DNA from: Branchiibius hedensis
GTDB taxonomy: Bacteria > Actinomycetota > Actinomycetes > Actinomycetales > Dermatophilaceae
Direction of reading: 5' to 3'
Length of the DNA stretch: 64,000 nt
Assembly (NCBI RefSeq): GCF_900108585.1
Contig: NZ_UESZ01000001.1
Coordinates: 2,914,001 to 2,978,000 of the forward strand
In this document: in pieces, positions 18,873 to 27,094 of the stretch
Position numbering within the stretch: position 1 is the stretch's first letter
Layout: every line of letters starts with the position of its first letter
Made by a program: the position numbers and the translations under genes
Notes under the pieces: generated by a model
What the model was told of the DNA's origin: nothing
The model's input: the letters and a program-made list of their open reading frames with translations, nothing else
The model's database searches: none

Positions 18873-19039
18873 AGGCTGCGCCCCGGCTCGAAACCAGCAC
18901 AATCCGTCACCGGTAGCCGCGGATACTTCGCGAAGCGGTCGTCGGTCGCCGCCAGAGCGCACCGCAGATAGGTCGTGCCGCGGTTGGTCGGTCGGAGCAG
19001 CGCGTGCTGGCACGACAGGCACAGTCCAGCGTCGATCAT
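18866..19039 (-). CDS. Small cysteine-containing protein (57 aa)
   Basis: This small protein has CLSC near the N-terminus (residues 6-9), a further Cys in YLRC (near residue 26), and one in VTDC near residue 45. The spacing resembles a small zinc-ribbon. The start ATG overlaps the TrmH-like stop (ATGA), so it is likely co-translated with that methyltransferase. The function is unknown; it is short but the Cys pattern and coupling support a real gene. Confidence 0.68.
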   Translation of the reverse strand: MIDAGLCLSCQHALLRPTNRGTTYLRCALAATDDRFAKYPRLPVTDCAGFEPGRSLQ

Positions 19040-19638
19040 GACCGGCCGTAGACGTGCTGCATGACCCAAGTGTGCATGGCGATCGCGGCCGCAGCCCCGG
19101 CGTTGATCGAGCGGGTCGAGCCGAATTGTTCGATGTGCAGGACCTTTTCGCACGCCGCCTGCATCTCGGGCGACAGGCCCGGCCCCTCCTGACCGAAGAC
19201 CAGGACACAGGCGCGGGGCAGCGTGGCGGTCTCGATCGGCGTACTGCCCGGGAGGTTGTCGATGCCGATCAGCGGCAACTCACCGGCCCACGTGACCAGG
19301 TCGTCCACGGTGGCGTGGTGGTACTCGTGCTGGTAGCGATCGGTGACCATCGCACCACGGCGATTCCAGCGCCGCTTGCCGATGATGTGAAACGCCTTGG
19401 CGTTGAACGCGTTTGCGGTCCGGATGACCGATCCGATGTTGAAATCATGGCCCCAGTTCTCGACCGCGACGTGGAAGTCGTGCCGCGTCAGGTCGAGGTC
19501 GGCGACGATCGCTTCCTGGGTCCAGTAGCGGTACTTGTCCACCACGTTGCGCGCGTCACCCTCGGCGAGCAACCCCTCGTCGTACCTCGGGTCACACGGC
19601 CACGCACCCTCCCACGGACCTACACCGACGATCGTCAC
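19036..19638 (-). CDS. TrmH/SpoU family RNA methyltransferase
   Basis: This is a SAM-dependent ribose 2'-O-methyltransferase with the alpha/beta trefoil-knot fold. Motif 1 is NWGHDFNIGSVIRTANAF. Motif 2 is VLVFGQEGPGLS, and motif 3 is STRSINAGAAAAIAMHTW. The target RNA is unknown. I favour GTG 19638 (VTIVGVGPWEG) because homologues start near this point. An upstream TTG at 19710 overlaps the VapC stop and would add 24 residues encoded wholly by the 62-bp repeat. Confidence 0.88.
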   Translation of the reverse strand: MTIVGVGPWEGAWPCDPRYDEGLLAEGDARNVVDKYRYWTQEAIVADLDLTRHDFHVAVENWGHDFNIGSVIRTANAFNAKAFHIIGKRRWNRRGAMVTDRYQHEYHHATVDDLVTWAGELPLIGIDNLPGSTPIETATLPRACVLVFGQEGPGLSPEMQAACEKVLHIEQFGSTRSINAGAAAAIAMHTWVMQHVYGRS

Positions 19639-19646
19639 CCCTTCTG

Positions 19647-19708
19647 TCGCGCCTCTGGCCTCGCCTCCGGGCCTCGCTGCGCTCGTTTCCTCGGCTCGGT
19701 CGGCGCTC
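19647..19708 (-). repeat. 62-bp stop-anchored repeat, copy B
   Basis: This copy is nearly identical to copy C and similar to copy A. On the minus strand it begins in the TGA stop of the VapC-like gene and ends 9 bp before the GTG proposed for the TrmH-like gene. It is open in the TrmH frame, so it could be translated as an N-terminal extension. Confidence 0.87.
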
Positions 19709-20102
19709 AAAGCCGCACCACCTCAAGCCCGGTGACCTCGGCGATCACGTCAAAGTCTGCATCCCGATAGGCGATCGGAACGCCATGTCGCAGCGCGACA
19801 GCTGCGATCAAACAGTCGTTGACGCTGCGCACCGCTCGGCCCGTGCGCCGCACCTGCCGGTAGATGGCCGCACCAGCGTGGAAGTCTTGAGTCGGTGCGA
19901 CCGTTAGCCGCACCGCGCTCCCGAGCATCAATTCAGTGGCTGCGACATTCCGCTCGTTGAGGCCAGCCAGCACCTCCAGCTCCACCGGTTCGGTGACTGC
20001 CAACTCCGCAGTACCGAGTTGACTACGCAGCCATAGGTTGGCCGGTGAACCCGTGCGCCGCAAGAACTCGATCCAGACGGAACTGTCAACGAGCGTGGTC
20101 AC
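19707..20102 (-). CDS. vapC: PIN-domain toxin, VapC-like
   Basis: This is the putative RNase toxin of a type II toxin-antitoxin pair. The PIN-domain acidic residues are visible: VDSSVWIEF at the N-terminus (Asp near residue 6), a Glu in [10 protein letters not shown] near residue 42, an Asp in [11 protein letters not shown] near residue 97, and a last Asp in YRDADFDVI. Length 131 is typical. The GTG start overlaps the antitoxin stop (GTGA). Confidence 0.92.
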   Translation of the reverse strand: MTTLVDSSVWIEFLRRTGSPANLWLRSQLGTAELAVTEPVELEVLAGLNERNVAATELMLGSAVRLTVAPTQDFHAGAAIYRQVRRTGRAVRSVNDCLIAAVALRHGVPIAYRDADFDVIAEVTGLEVVRL

Positions 20103-20308
20103 AGAAGCTCTGGCGCATCGTTACGCATGACCGCAAGATCGCCTTCCCAGCCGATTCCTTCCAACGCCAACGCCTCGTCGCGGGTCATCGGCGGCCCCAC
20201 CAGCCGACGTAGCGCCAGATCAACCGCCGCCTTCTTGGTGGTGAGCCCGTACCGACGCATGGCCTCGGAAACGAGCGCATCATCGATATCGATGTTGGTG
20301 CGCGTCAT
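20099..20308 (-). CDS. vapB: Antitoxin, VapB-like
   Basis: This 69-residue antitoxin has an N-terminal ribbon-helix-helix ([17 protein letters not shown]) followed by [14 protein letters not shown], the usual VapB pattern. The C-terminus should wrap the toxin. I start at ATG 20308. The leader just upstream has two copies of GGTGTAT separated by a few bases (about 20306-20322), a possible autoregulatory operator. Confidence 0.9.
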   Translation of the reverse strand: MTRTNIDIDDALVSEAMRRYGLTTKKAAVDLALRRLVGPPMTRDEALALEGIGWEGDLAVMRNDAPELL

Positions 20309-20324
20309 ACACCAACGATACACC

Positions 20325-21266
20325 TCAGGTCGCCAGGGCTACGGCGCGCTGACCCAGGCGACCGAACGCCGCCTTCAGCTCCTCCGGTTCGATCACCTCG
20401 AATGGTTCGTCGAACCGCATCAACCAGGCGGCCAGGTCATCGAACGAGTCTGCGGAGACCCGCAATTCGCTGACCCCACCGCCCAAATCGACGACCTGCG
20501 CCCAACGAGACACCCTGGGTCGCAGATCCTCCGCGCTAATAGGCACCCGCAGCCGGGCGGCCACCGCCCACCGCTGGGTCGTGGCCTGCTGGATGTAGGT
20601 CGCGGGGTCGGGTGCCACACGCGGCCGGAAGGTGAACGTGCTGGCCAGGACCGCGCTCATCCGGTCCAGCCGGAACGAGCGCCAGTCGTCCCGATCGAGA
20701 TCGAACGCGACCAGGTACCAACGTGATCCACTGACGACGAGGTGATACGGCTCGGCCCGTCGTTGGCTGGTGGCGCCCGTCGCCGCGGAGTAGTCGAAGC
20801 GGAGTTGGACGTCGTCGCGGATCGCGCGGGACACCGTGAGGAGGTCGTCCGGGTCAACCGTCGGCGCCGATGCGTCCAGCGTCGTCGTTGCGTCGTGGAC
20901 CGCGGCGACCTGGGCGCGCGCAGTTGCCGGGAGCACCTGGTCCAGTTTGACCATGGTGCGTACGGCGGCCTCCCCGATGCCGGCCACGGCACCTCCCGCG
21001 GCGAGCCGCAGAGCGACGGCTACCGCGACCGCCTCTCGCTCATCCAGCAACAGCGGTGGCAGCGCCCGCCCAGCACCCAGTTGATACCCGCCACCGACCC
21101 CGCGGCTGGCCCGCACGGGATACCCCAGGTCGCGCAACCGCTCGACGTCGCGACGTACCGATCGGGTGGTGATGGCCAGTTCCTCGGCCAACTCCTCGCT
21201 GGTCCAGACGGCGCGGCTCTGCAGCAAGGTGAGTAGGCGCAGAAGGCGGGCTGTGGTCGCGGCCAT
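20325..21266 (-). CDS. WYL-domain transcriptional regulator (YafY type)
   Basis: This is a 313-residue regulator with an N-terminal HTH of the DeoR-like type ([24 protein letters not shown]) and a WYL domain (about residues 140-230) where the motif reads [14 protein letters not shown]-terminal WCX-like extension follows. It is divergent from the two DinB-fold genes, an arrangement common in actinobacteria, so it may control them. Its ligand is unknown. Confidence 0.92.
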   Translation of the reverse strand: MAATTARLLRLLTLLQSRAVWTSEELAEELAITTRSVRRDVERLRDLGYPVRASRGVGGGYQLGAGRALPPLLLDEREAVAVAVALRLAAGGAVAGIGEAAVRTMVKLDQVLPATARAQVAAVHDATTTLDASAPTVDPDDLLTVSRAIRDDVQLRFDYSAATGATSQRRAEPYHLVVSGSRWYLVAFDLDRDDWRSFRLDRMSAVLASTFTFRPRVAPDPATYIQQATTQRWAVAARLRVPISAEDLRPRVSRWAQVVDLGGGVSELRVSADSFDDLAAWLMRFDEPFEVIEPEELKAAFGRLGQRAVALAT

Positions 21267-21351
21267 ATCTCCATCATGCGGGAGATAACGGACAGAAAGT
21301 GTCCGCTAGGGCCGCAACCATGGAACCACCCACCGAGCGAAGGAGATCGCC

Positions 21352-21960
21352 ATGGCGATGCACGCACCGATGACCAGCAACGAGAACGCGATGCTCACCG
21401 GATACGTCGAGCAGCAGCTGCTCGCCGTCCGAGGCGCGGCGTACGGGTTGACCGACGAGGAGCTGTGGACCACTCCCACCGCATCTGCCCTGTCGGTCGG
21501 CGCGATCGTCAAGCACGTGGCGCGCTGCACGCAGGGCTGGCTGGACCGGATCGAGGCCGCCCCAGGCGAACCCGCGCGGGGCTCCGACGAGGAAGCCGCC
21601 GAAGAGTACGGCGCCGACTTCCGCCGGGCCGACACCGACACCGGCGACTCGCTGCGCGCGGAGTTGACCGGTGCGCTGGAGCGGGCCCAGCAACTCCTAC
21701 CGCAGGTCGATCTCGGCGCGAAGGTGCCGGTGCCCTCCGATGCCCCGTGGTGGCCGGCGGACCTGGACGCGTGGGACGTCCGGTGGGCTGTCCTGCACAT
21801 TGTCGAGGAGGTCGCCCACCATGCGGGTCACGCCGACATCATCCGTGAATCCATCGACGGCGCAACGATGTACGAACTACTGGCCGCTGACCAGAACTGG
21901 CCGGAGACCGAATGGATGAAGCACTGGCGACGGGCAGAAGCAACAGCCGAGGCAGTGTGA
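21352..21960 (+). CDS. DinB-fold protein (mycothiol-dependent type)
   Basis: This 202-residue protein has the four-helix DinB/YfiT fold. A metal-site histidine is in IVKHVARC near residue 54, and the second pair is in EEVAHHAGHADIIRES (near residues 152-167). In actinobacteria such proteins can be mycothiol S-transferases; the sequence shows the His triad but not the thiol partner. It follows the divergent WYL regulator and is 4 bp before a second DinB-fold gene. Confidence 0.88.
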   Translation: MAMHAPMTSNENAMLTGYVEQQLLAVRGAAYGLTDEELWTTPTASALSVGAIVKHVARCTQGWLDRIEAAPGEPARGSDEEAAEEYGADFRRADTDTGDSLRAELTGALERAQQLLPQVDLGAKVPVPSDAPWWPADLDAWDVRWAVLHIVEEVAHHAGHADIIRESIDGATMYELLAADQNWPETEWMKHWRRAEATAEAV

Positions 21961-21964
21961 GCAT

Positions 21965-22516
21965 ATGGACTGGAACAAGGTGCTCGTCGACCAGCTTCGC
22001 TATCACTGGGAGTTTCCGCTGCGGCCGCGGCTGGCTGGGTTGACCGACGAGGAGTACTTCTGGGAGCCGGTTGCCGGCTGCTGGTCGATTCGCCCCGCCG
22101 ACGCCGACCGGCCGCAGCTGGGCAGCGGACCCTTCCGGATCGACTGCGCCGATGACCTGGATTTCACCGCCGACCCGCCGCCGGTGACGACCATCGCCTG
22201 GCGGCTGGCCCACATCACGACCAGCGTGCTGGGTCAGCGCACCCAGGACCACTTCGGCGGTCCCCCGTGCGACGCGGCGACATGGGCCTACCCCGGGTCA
22301 GCCGACGAGGCGTTGGAACAGTTGGATGCGGCGTACGCCGGGTGGCTGGCCGGCGCGTCCGCGCTGGGCGAGGAGGGGCTGGCGCAGCCGTGCGGACCGG
22401 CCGAGGGACCGTTCGCGGACTACCCGATGGCCGATCTGCTGACCCACATCCACCGGGAAGTCATCCATCACGGTGCCGAGGTCTGTCTATTGCGTGACCT
22501 TTACGCCCACCGCTAA
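21965..22516 (+). CDS. DinB-fold protein
   Basis: This is a second DinB-superfamily protein of 183 residues, unlike the first in length and loops. Metal-site histidines are in AWRLAHITTSV near residue 80 and in LLTHIHREVIHHGAEV near residue 160. It opens with MDWNKVLVDQLRYHWEF. It is probably co-transcribed with the upstream DinB gene (4-bp gap). The substrate is unknown. Confidence 0.88.
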   Translation: MDWNKVLVDQLRYHWEFPLRPRLAGLTDEEYFWEPVAGCWSIRPADADRPQLGSGPFRIDCADDLDFTADPPPVTTIAWRLAHITTSVLGQRTQDHFGGPPCDAATWAYPGSADEALEQLDAAYAGWLAGASALGEEGLAQPCGPAEGPFADYPMADLLTHIHREVIHHGAEVCLLRDLYAHR

Positions 22517-22567
22517 GCACCACCTCGCACAGTTCGATGGCGAAACAGGCCAAGCAGTCCGCGCCGC

Positions 22568-23305
22568 TCAGTGCAGGATGCGGGACAGGAATCGCTGCGT
22601 GCGTTCATCCTGCGGATCGTCCAGAACCGCTGCGGCGGGACCGGATTCAGCGATCTCGCCGTCGCACAGGAAGTCAACCTCGTCGGCGACCGCCTTCGCG
22701 AATCCCATCTCGTGGGTGTTGAGGATCATCGTCATCCCCTCCTCCCGCAGTTGCACCAGCAGGTCCAGCACCTCCCCAACCAGCGTCGGATCCAGGGCCG
22801 AGGTGACCTCGTCCAGCAGCAGCAAGGACGGCGACGACACCATCGCGCGAGCGATGGCGACCCGCTGTTGCTGCCCGCCGGACAGATCGTCGGGGCGCGC
22901 TTTTGCCTTGTCCGCCAGACCGACTCGCGACAGCATCGCGTGCGCCGCCTCCGTGGCCTCGGCCGCCGGGCGACGATGCACCTTGCGTTGCGCCAACGTG
23001 ATGTTGTCCACCACCGACAGGTGCGGAAAGAGGTTGTAGGACTGGAAGACCATCCCCATCCGGGATCGCACGGAGTCCGCGTTGACCCGCGGATCGGTGA
23101 TGTCCTCCCCCGCCAACTCGATCACGCCGTCGTCGACCGTCTCCAACAGGTTGACGCAACGCAGCAGGGTCGACTTACCCGATCCGGACGCGCCGATCAG
23201 CACGACGCACTCCCCCGGCCGCACCTCCAGCGACACATCCCGCAAGACCACGTGGTCACCAAACGCTTTGCGTACGTGGCGGACCGACAACAACGAGTCC
23301 GTCAT
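22568..23305 (-). CDS. Amino-acid ABC transporter ATPase (GlnQ type)
   Basis: This is the ATP-binding subunit of a polar amino-acid uptake system. Walker A is GASGSGKST (near residue 39), the signature is LSGGQQQRVAIARA, and Walker B is LLLLDEVTSALDP with the switch His in LNTHEMGF. Length 245 is usual. The start is ATG 23305, just after the 62-bp repeat; reading upstream only traverses the repeat. It is last in a permease/binding-protein operon. Confidence 0.95.
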   Translation of the reverse strand: MTDSLLSVRHVRKAFGDHVVLRDVSLEVRPGECVVLIGASGSGKSTLLRCVNLLETVDDGVIELAGEDITDPRVNADSVRSRMGMVFQSYNLFPHLSVVDNITLAQRKVHRRPAAEATEAAHAMLSRVGLADKAKARPDDLSGGQQQRVAIARAMVSSPSLLLLDEVTSALDPTLVGEVLDLLVQLREEGMTMILNTHEMGFAKAVADEVDFLCDGEIAESGPAAAVLDDPQDERTQRFLSRILH

Positions 23306-23316
23306 AGCACCCTTTG

Positions 23317-23378
23317 TCGCGCCTCTGGCCTCGCCTCCGGGCCTCGCTTCGCTCGTTTCCTCGGCTCGGTCGGCGCTC
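23317..23378 (-). repeat. 62-bp stop-anchored repeat, copy C
   Basis: This copy is nearly identical to copy B. On the minus strand it begins in the TGA stop of the permease and ends 11 bp before the ATP-binding protein start. Its only clear differences from copy B are single bases in the middle. Confidence 0.87.
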
Positions 23379-24243
23379 ACAGCAAACCGCCTGTCGACTG
23401 GAACCCCTGACGCCGCGCGTACCAGTCGGTCAGCCGGGCCATCGGGATGGTGAGGCACAAGAAGAGCAGCCCCGCCACGACGTACGACGTGTAGTTGAAG
23501 GTCAACGCCGAATAGATCTGCGCCGCGCGCAACGCGTCCACCACGGCCAGCACCGACAGTAGGGATGAATCCTTCTGCAGCGACACCAGGTCGTTCATCA
23601 AAGCGGGCAGAACCCGCCGAACCGCCTGCGGTAGAACGACATGCCGCAATGTCTGGGGATACGACAAGCCCAGCGAACGAGCCGCCATCCGCTGCGAGGG
23701 ATGGATCGACTCGATGCCGGCGCGCAGGACCTCCGCGACGTACGCCGAGTAGCTCAGCACCAGCCCGACGCACCCCCAGAAGAGGAAGGAGTCCGGGACG
23801 CCGGACAGGTTCAGGGCGGGCACGCCGTACCCAAGGAGCAACAGCACCAACAGCATGGGCAACCCACGGAAGACGTCGGTGTAGCCCACCGCGAACGCGC
23901 GCAACGGGAAGAACACCGGCCCGCGCAGCGTCCGCATCACCGCGATCAACGTCGCCCAGATGGCGATACAGATCCCACAGATCACCATGACCCGGATGTT
24001 CAGCCACAGACCCGACAGCACCGAGGGGAAGGACTTCTTGGCGTCCTCCCAGGAGAAGAACGTCTCCCGGGTCCGGTCCCAGCCCGGCGAGTTGACCACG
24101 AGCAAAGCGGCCACCGCGAGCACCACAACCGTGCTGACGATCGCGATAACACCCGAACGCCGTTGTCGTGACGCGCGATACGCGCGCCGCTGCTGCTCGA
24201 TCTCGGACGGTACCCAGGGGTCCGTCGAAGCCGCCGAACTCAC
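23377..24243 (-). CDS. Amino-acid ABC transporter permease (HisM/GlnP type)
   Basis: This is an inner-membrane subunit of the amino-acid importer. It has an N-terminal cytoplasmic stretch with many Arg, one membrane segment near residues 32-52, then the typical block of membrane segments with AFAVGYTDVFRGLPMLL near residue 132 and the EAA-loop-like region EVLRAGIESIHPSQRMAARSLG (shown here only in part of its usual consensus). The GTG start overlaps the binding-protein stop (GTGA). Confidence 0.93.
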   Translation of the reverse strand: MSSAASTDPWVPSEIEQQRRAYRASRQRRSGVIAIVSTVVVLAVAALLVVNSPGWDRTRETFFSWEDAKKSFPSVLSGLWLNIRVMVICGICIAIWATLIAVMRTLRGPVFFPLRAFAVGYTDVFRGLPMLLVLLLLGYGVPALNLSGVPDSFLFWGCVGLVLSYSAYVAEVLRAGIESIHPSQRMAARSLGLSYPQTLRHVVLPQAVRRVLPALMNDLVSLQKDSSLLSVLAVVDALRAAQIYSALTFNYTSYVVAGLLFLCLTIPMARLTDWYARRQGFQSTGGLL

Positions 24244-25031
24244 TCCGTCAGCTTCGGCGCACCCTGCGAAGCCAGCCAGGTGGTCTGCAGCTTCTCCAGG
24301 GTGCCGTCCTTACGCAGCGCGTCCACAGCCATCGAAACGCATTGCGTCAGAGGCGAACCCTTGGTCAGCACAGCGCCGAACTGCTCCGGCTGACCGACGA
24401 CCGGCAACTGCCCCACGATCACGCCATCGGTCAACTGGGCCGAGGTCATGTAGAAGGCGGTCGGCAGGTCCACGACGATGCCATCGATCTGGTGGTTCTT
24501 CAGCGCCTGCACGGCAAGGTCATTGGTGTCGAAGACCGACGGCTGCGCAGTCGGCTTGATCTGGTTGGTGATCGCGTTGTACGACGTGGTCCCGACCTGG
24601 GCGCCGAGTTTGGCGCCCTTGAGGTCGGCGACGGTCTTGGCCGAGGCGATGGGCGAACCCTTGTAGGTCACGACGGTCTGCGTGACGTCGTAGTAGCCGC
24701 TGGAGAAGTCGACCGCCTTCTCCCGTTCGGCACTGATCGAGACCTGGTTGAGGTCGAAGTCGAAGTTCTTCTTGCCCGGGGTGATCGCGTTGTTGAAGGC
24801 AACGGTTATCCACTTCACCTCACTGTCGGAGTAGCCCAGTTGCTTGGCGATCGCGAACCCCACCGCCGACTCGTAGCCCTTGCCGTTGCTCGGGGTGTTG
24901 TCGATGAACCACGGCGGGTACGCCGGGTTGTCCGTCCCGATCGTCAACTGGCCCTTGGTGACGGTGTCCATCGTGTCCTTCGTGCACGCAGTCATGGCCG
25001 ACGTCTTCTGGGTGGCGACACCGTCGGTCAT
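24240..25031 (-). CDS. Amino-acid ABC transporter substrate-binding protein (frameshifted at N-terminus)
   Basis: The mature domain of a family 3 solute-binding protein is intact: LTIGTDNPAYPPWF near the start, FDFDLNQVSISAERE, VADLKGAKLGAQVGT and IDGIVVDLPTAFY are family features. The conventional start at 25031 lacks a secretion signal. A lipoprotein signal with lipobox LAAC is encoded just upstream (25147 downward) but in another frame. One extra base at the run 25077-25080 would join the two. As written, the gene is broken near its 5' end, so uptake may be lost unless this is a base-calling error. Confidence 0.85.
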   Translation of the reverse strand: MTDGVATQKTSAMTACTKDTMDTVTKGQLTIGTDNPAYPPWFIDNTPSNGKGYESAVGFAIAKQLGYSDSEVKWITVAFNNAITPGKKNFDFDLNQVSISAEREKAVDFSSGYYDVTQTVVTYKGSPIASAKTVADLKGAKLGAQVGTTSYNAITNQIKPTAQPSVFDTNDLAVQALKNHQIDGIVVDLPTAFYMTSAQLTDGVIVGQLPVVGQPEQFGAVLTKGSPLTQCVSMAVDALRKDGTLEKLQTTWLASQGAPKLTE

Positions 25032-25147
25032 GCTCGAGCCCCCGCCCGCGGGAGCGGTGGACGTGGCCGCGTCCTTGGGGAGCCGCAGGCGGCAAGGGAC
25101 ACAGCAAGAGGGAGCGACAGCGCCAGTCCGGCACGCAGGATCTTCAT
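25032..25147 (-). pseudogene. Detached lipoprotein signal peptide of the substrate-binding gene
   Basis: From ATG 25147 the frame encodes a Lys/Arg start, a hydrophobic core and LAAC, the lipobox of a lipoprotein, then runs to a stop near 25031 in the wrong frame. Restoring a single base at the four-base run 25077-25080 would read on into the mature domain. It is not a gene by itself. Confidence 0.72.
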
Positions 25148-25172
25148 AACGCGAGATTACCTGTCGAGACGC

Positions 25173-25187
25173 TCTACATGACGTCGA
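25173..25187. promoter_or_regulatory. Degenerate BlaI-like operator before blaI
   Basis: TCTACA-TGA-CGTCGA has the same left half as the perfect site at 26360 and a right half matching 4 of 6. It lies about 54 bp before the BlaI-like start, so autoregulation is plausible but weakly supported. Confidence 0.35.
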
Positions 25188-25240
25188 ATGCGTTGGTACG
25201 CTGCCCCAGATCCGGCAACCAACGGCACCAAGGAGAGACC

Positions 25241-25594
25241 GTGTCGCGTCGCGAGCGAGGCCATCTGGAGGCCGAGGTCATGCAGCTGTTGTGGTCCAAC
25301 CCGGGCGGGCTGACCAGTGCTCAGTTGGAGTCGGCCTTCACGCAGCAGCGACGCCCCGCTCGCACGACGCTGCTGACGGTCCTGTCCCGACTGGAGGACA
25401 AGGACCTGGTTGCGCGCACGAGCGCTCCCGGCGGTGCAGTGTTCCGGGCGAGCCAAGCCCAGTCGGAGCACGTTGCGTCGTCCATGGCGCGACTGCTGGA
25501 GAGTTCTGCTGACCGCAACTCGGCGTTGACCCACTTCGTCGGTTCGCTGAGCGAGCAGGACCTGGACACCCTGCGGAAGCTGTCCAGGCCATGA
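25241..25594 (+). CDS. BlaI/MecI/CopY family repressor
   Basis: This 117-residue winged-helix repressor has the family pattern LEAEVMQLLW near the N-terminus, TTLLTVLSRLEDKDLVAR (recognition helix and wing, about residues 45-62) and a C-terminal dimerisation region. The start is GTG 25241 with AAGGAG upstream; an ATG further up gives an odd extension. It overlaps the M56 peptidase start by 4 bp. The classic pair senses a signal by cleavage of the repressor, but copper sensing also occurs in the CopY branch. Confidence 0.92.
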   Translation: MSRRERGHLEAEVMQLLWSNPGGLTSAQLESAFTQQRRPARTTLLTVLSRLEDKDLVARTSAPGGAVFRASQAQSEHVASSMARLLESSADRNSALTHFVGSLSEQDLDTLRKLSRP

Positions 25595-26358
25595 CCGCCC
25601 TGTTGGCTATCGCCGCAGTCCTTTTCGCCCCCACCCTGATTGCGCCATGGGCGCTGCGACCTCGACCGTGGGCGTTACGTCACCCACGGCTTGCGGTGGC
25701 GGCATGGTTGGGCACCTGGCTCAGCGGAGTCTTCGTGGTGCTGGCTCTGCTGGCCGGAGTGTCTGCTCAGGTCGTGCGGGACTCCACGAGCCCGGTGGCA
25801 CTCAGCGTCGCGATACACCTGCTCGCCTGGTGCACCACGGTCCTTGTTGGATGCCTTCTGGCGGTGGTGGCTACCCGGTACTACGCGATGACCGACCTCG
25901 CAGCTCAGCAACGGTGGGACACCTCGGTGCTCCGCGCTTCGGCGACGGCCATGACAGAGCCCTACGGGGTGACACTCGTGCGGTCCTCTCAGCCCGTGGC
26001 CATGTCCTACGGGCACCACCGGGACGGAGCCATCCTGATCTCCCAGGATCTGGCCGCGGCGCTGAGCGGCGAACATCTAGCCGCGGTGGTCGCCCACGAA
26101 CGCGCGCACCAACGTGGCCACCACGGACTTCTGCTGCAGCTCGCCGCGCTCAACCTCGCCTGCTTCCCCCGCTTCACTGCCGCCCGACGATTCAGCGACG
26201 CCATCCACCTCTTGACCGAGCTTCTCGCCGACGACGCCGCCGCACGCACGCACGGCACGACAACCGTCGCCGATGCGTTGGATGCGACCGGCACGTACCT
26301 ACCCGACGGCGGCCTGGACCTGCGGGCCAACCGGCTACGAGCCAGCACGAGACGCTAA
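25591..26358 (+). CDS. M56 (BlaR1/MecR1-like) membrane metallopeptidase
   Basis: This 255-residue protein has three or four membrane segments and a cytoplasmic zinc-peptidase motif VVAHERAHQRGHH (HExxH, near residues 165-177). It lacks the extracellular penicillin-binding sensor domain of BlaR1, as is usual for actinobacterial M56 proteins. Its 4-bp overlap with the BlaI-like gene suggests it controls that repressor. The inducing signal is unknown. Confidence 0.9.
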   Translation: MTALLAIAAVLFAPTLIAPWALRPRPWALRHPRLAVAAWLGTWLSGVFVVLALLAGVSAQVVRDSTSPVALSVAIHLLAWCTTVLVGCLLAVVATRYYAMTDLAAQQRWDTSVLRASATAMTEPYGVTLVRSSQPVAMSYGHHRDGAILISQDLAAALSGEHLAAVVAHERAHQRGHHGLLLQLAALNLACFPRFTAARRFSDAIHLLTELLADDAAARTHGTTTVADALDATGTYLPDGGLDLRANRLRASTRR

Positions 26359-26359
26359 T

Positions 26360-26374
26360 TCTACATGTTGTAGA
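26360..26374. promoter_or_regulatory. BlaI/CopY-like operator before ycnI
   Basis: This is a perfect inverted repeat TCTACA-TGT-TGTAGA with its axis about 17 bp before the YcnI-like start. The TACA/TGTA halves match the core used by BlaI/MecI/CopY repressors. It sits just after the BlaI-M56 pair, so direct control of ycnI-copC is the simplest reading. Confidence 0.6.
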
Positions 26375-26383
26375 GTGCATGCC

Positions 26384-27091
26384 ATGCCCCTGTCTGCTGT
26401 ACGTCGATCCCTGGCTACCGCCGGAACCGCCGCCCTCGTGCTGGCCACCTCGTGTGCGGCCGCCGAAGCGCACGTCCGGGTCACGCCAGACACCGCAACG
26501 CCCGGGTCCTACGTGACCCTGACCTTCAAGGTGCCGACCGAGTCTGCGACCGCCTCGACCACCAAACTGGAGGTCGACCTGCCGACCGACCACCCGTTCG
26601 GCTCCGTCTCCTATCAGCCGGTCACCGGCTGGACGACCACGGTCACGACCAGCAAGCTGGCGACGCCCGTGAAGACCGACGACGGCGAGATCACCGAAGC
26701 ACCGACGAAACTGGTGTGGATCGCGAGCGCCGACGCCGCCATCAAGCCCGGCCAATTCCAAACCTTCGCCATCTCGGTAGGACCGGTGCCTGACACCGGC
26801 AAGCTGGAACTGCCCGCACACCAGACGTATTCGGATGGCTCGGTCGTCAACTGGAACCAGGCACCGACCGGTAGCCAAGAGCCGGAGCACCCTGCCCCGG
26901 TGCTCTACGTCAACGACACCCCGCCAGATCCGCAGCCGACGATCAACAAGCCGACGGTGTCCGCCTCGCAGGTGGCGGAGCAGGCGACCAGTGACAACAC
27001 CGCCCGCTGGTTCGGGGTCGGCGGCATCGTGCTCGGCGCCGCCGGACTGGTCGCCGCGGTGTGGGCGCTGACCCGGCGCCCGCGCGGCTGA
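26384..27091 (+). CDS. YcnI-family (DUF1775) copper protein
   Basis: This exported protein has an N-terminal signal (LATAGTAALVLATSCAAAEAH); the mature chain begins with the His that in YcnI binds Cu(II) (AEAHVRVTP). The DUF1775 beta-domain follows, with LVWIASADAAIKPGQFQTF near residue 107. A C-terminal membrane helix (about residues 205-228) anchors it. I start at ATG 26384. It precedes a CopC-domain gene, consistent with cell-surface copper handling. Confidence 0.93.
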   Translation: MPLSAVRRSLATAGTAALVLATSCAAAEAHVRVTPDTATPGSYVTLTFKVPTESATASTTKLEVDLPTDHPFGSVSYQPVTGWTTTVTTSKLATPVKTDDGEITEAPTKLVWIASADAAIKPGQFQTFAISVGPVPDTGKLELPAHQTYSDGSVVNWNQAPTGSQEPEHPAPVLYVNDTPPDPQPTINKPTVSASQVAEQATSDNTARWFGVGGIVLGAAGLVAAVWALTRRPRG

Positions 27092-27094
27092 ACC

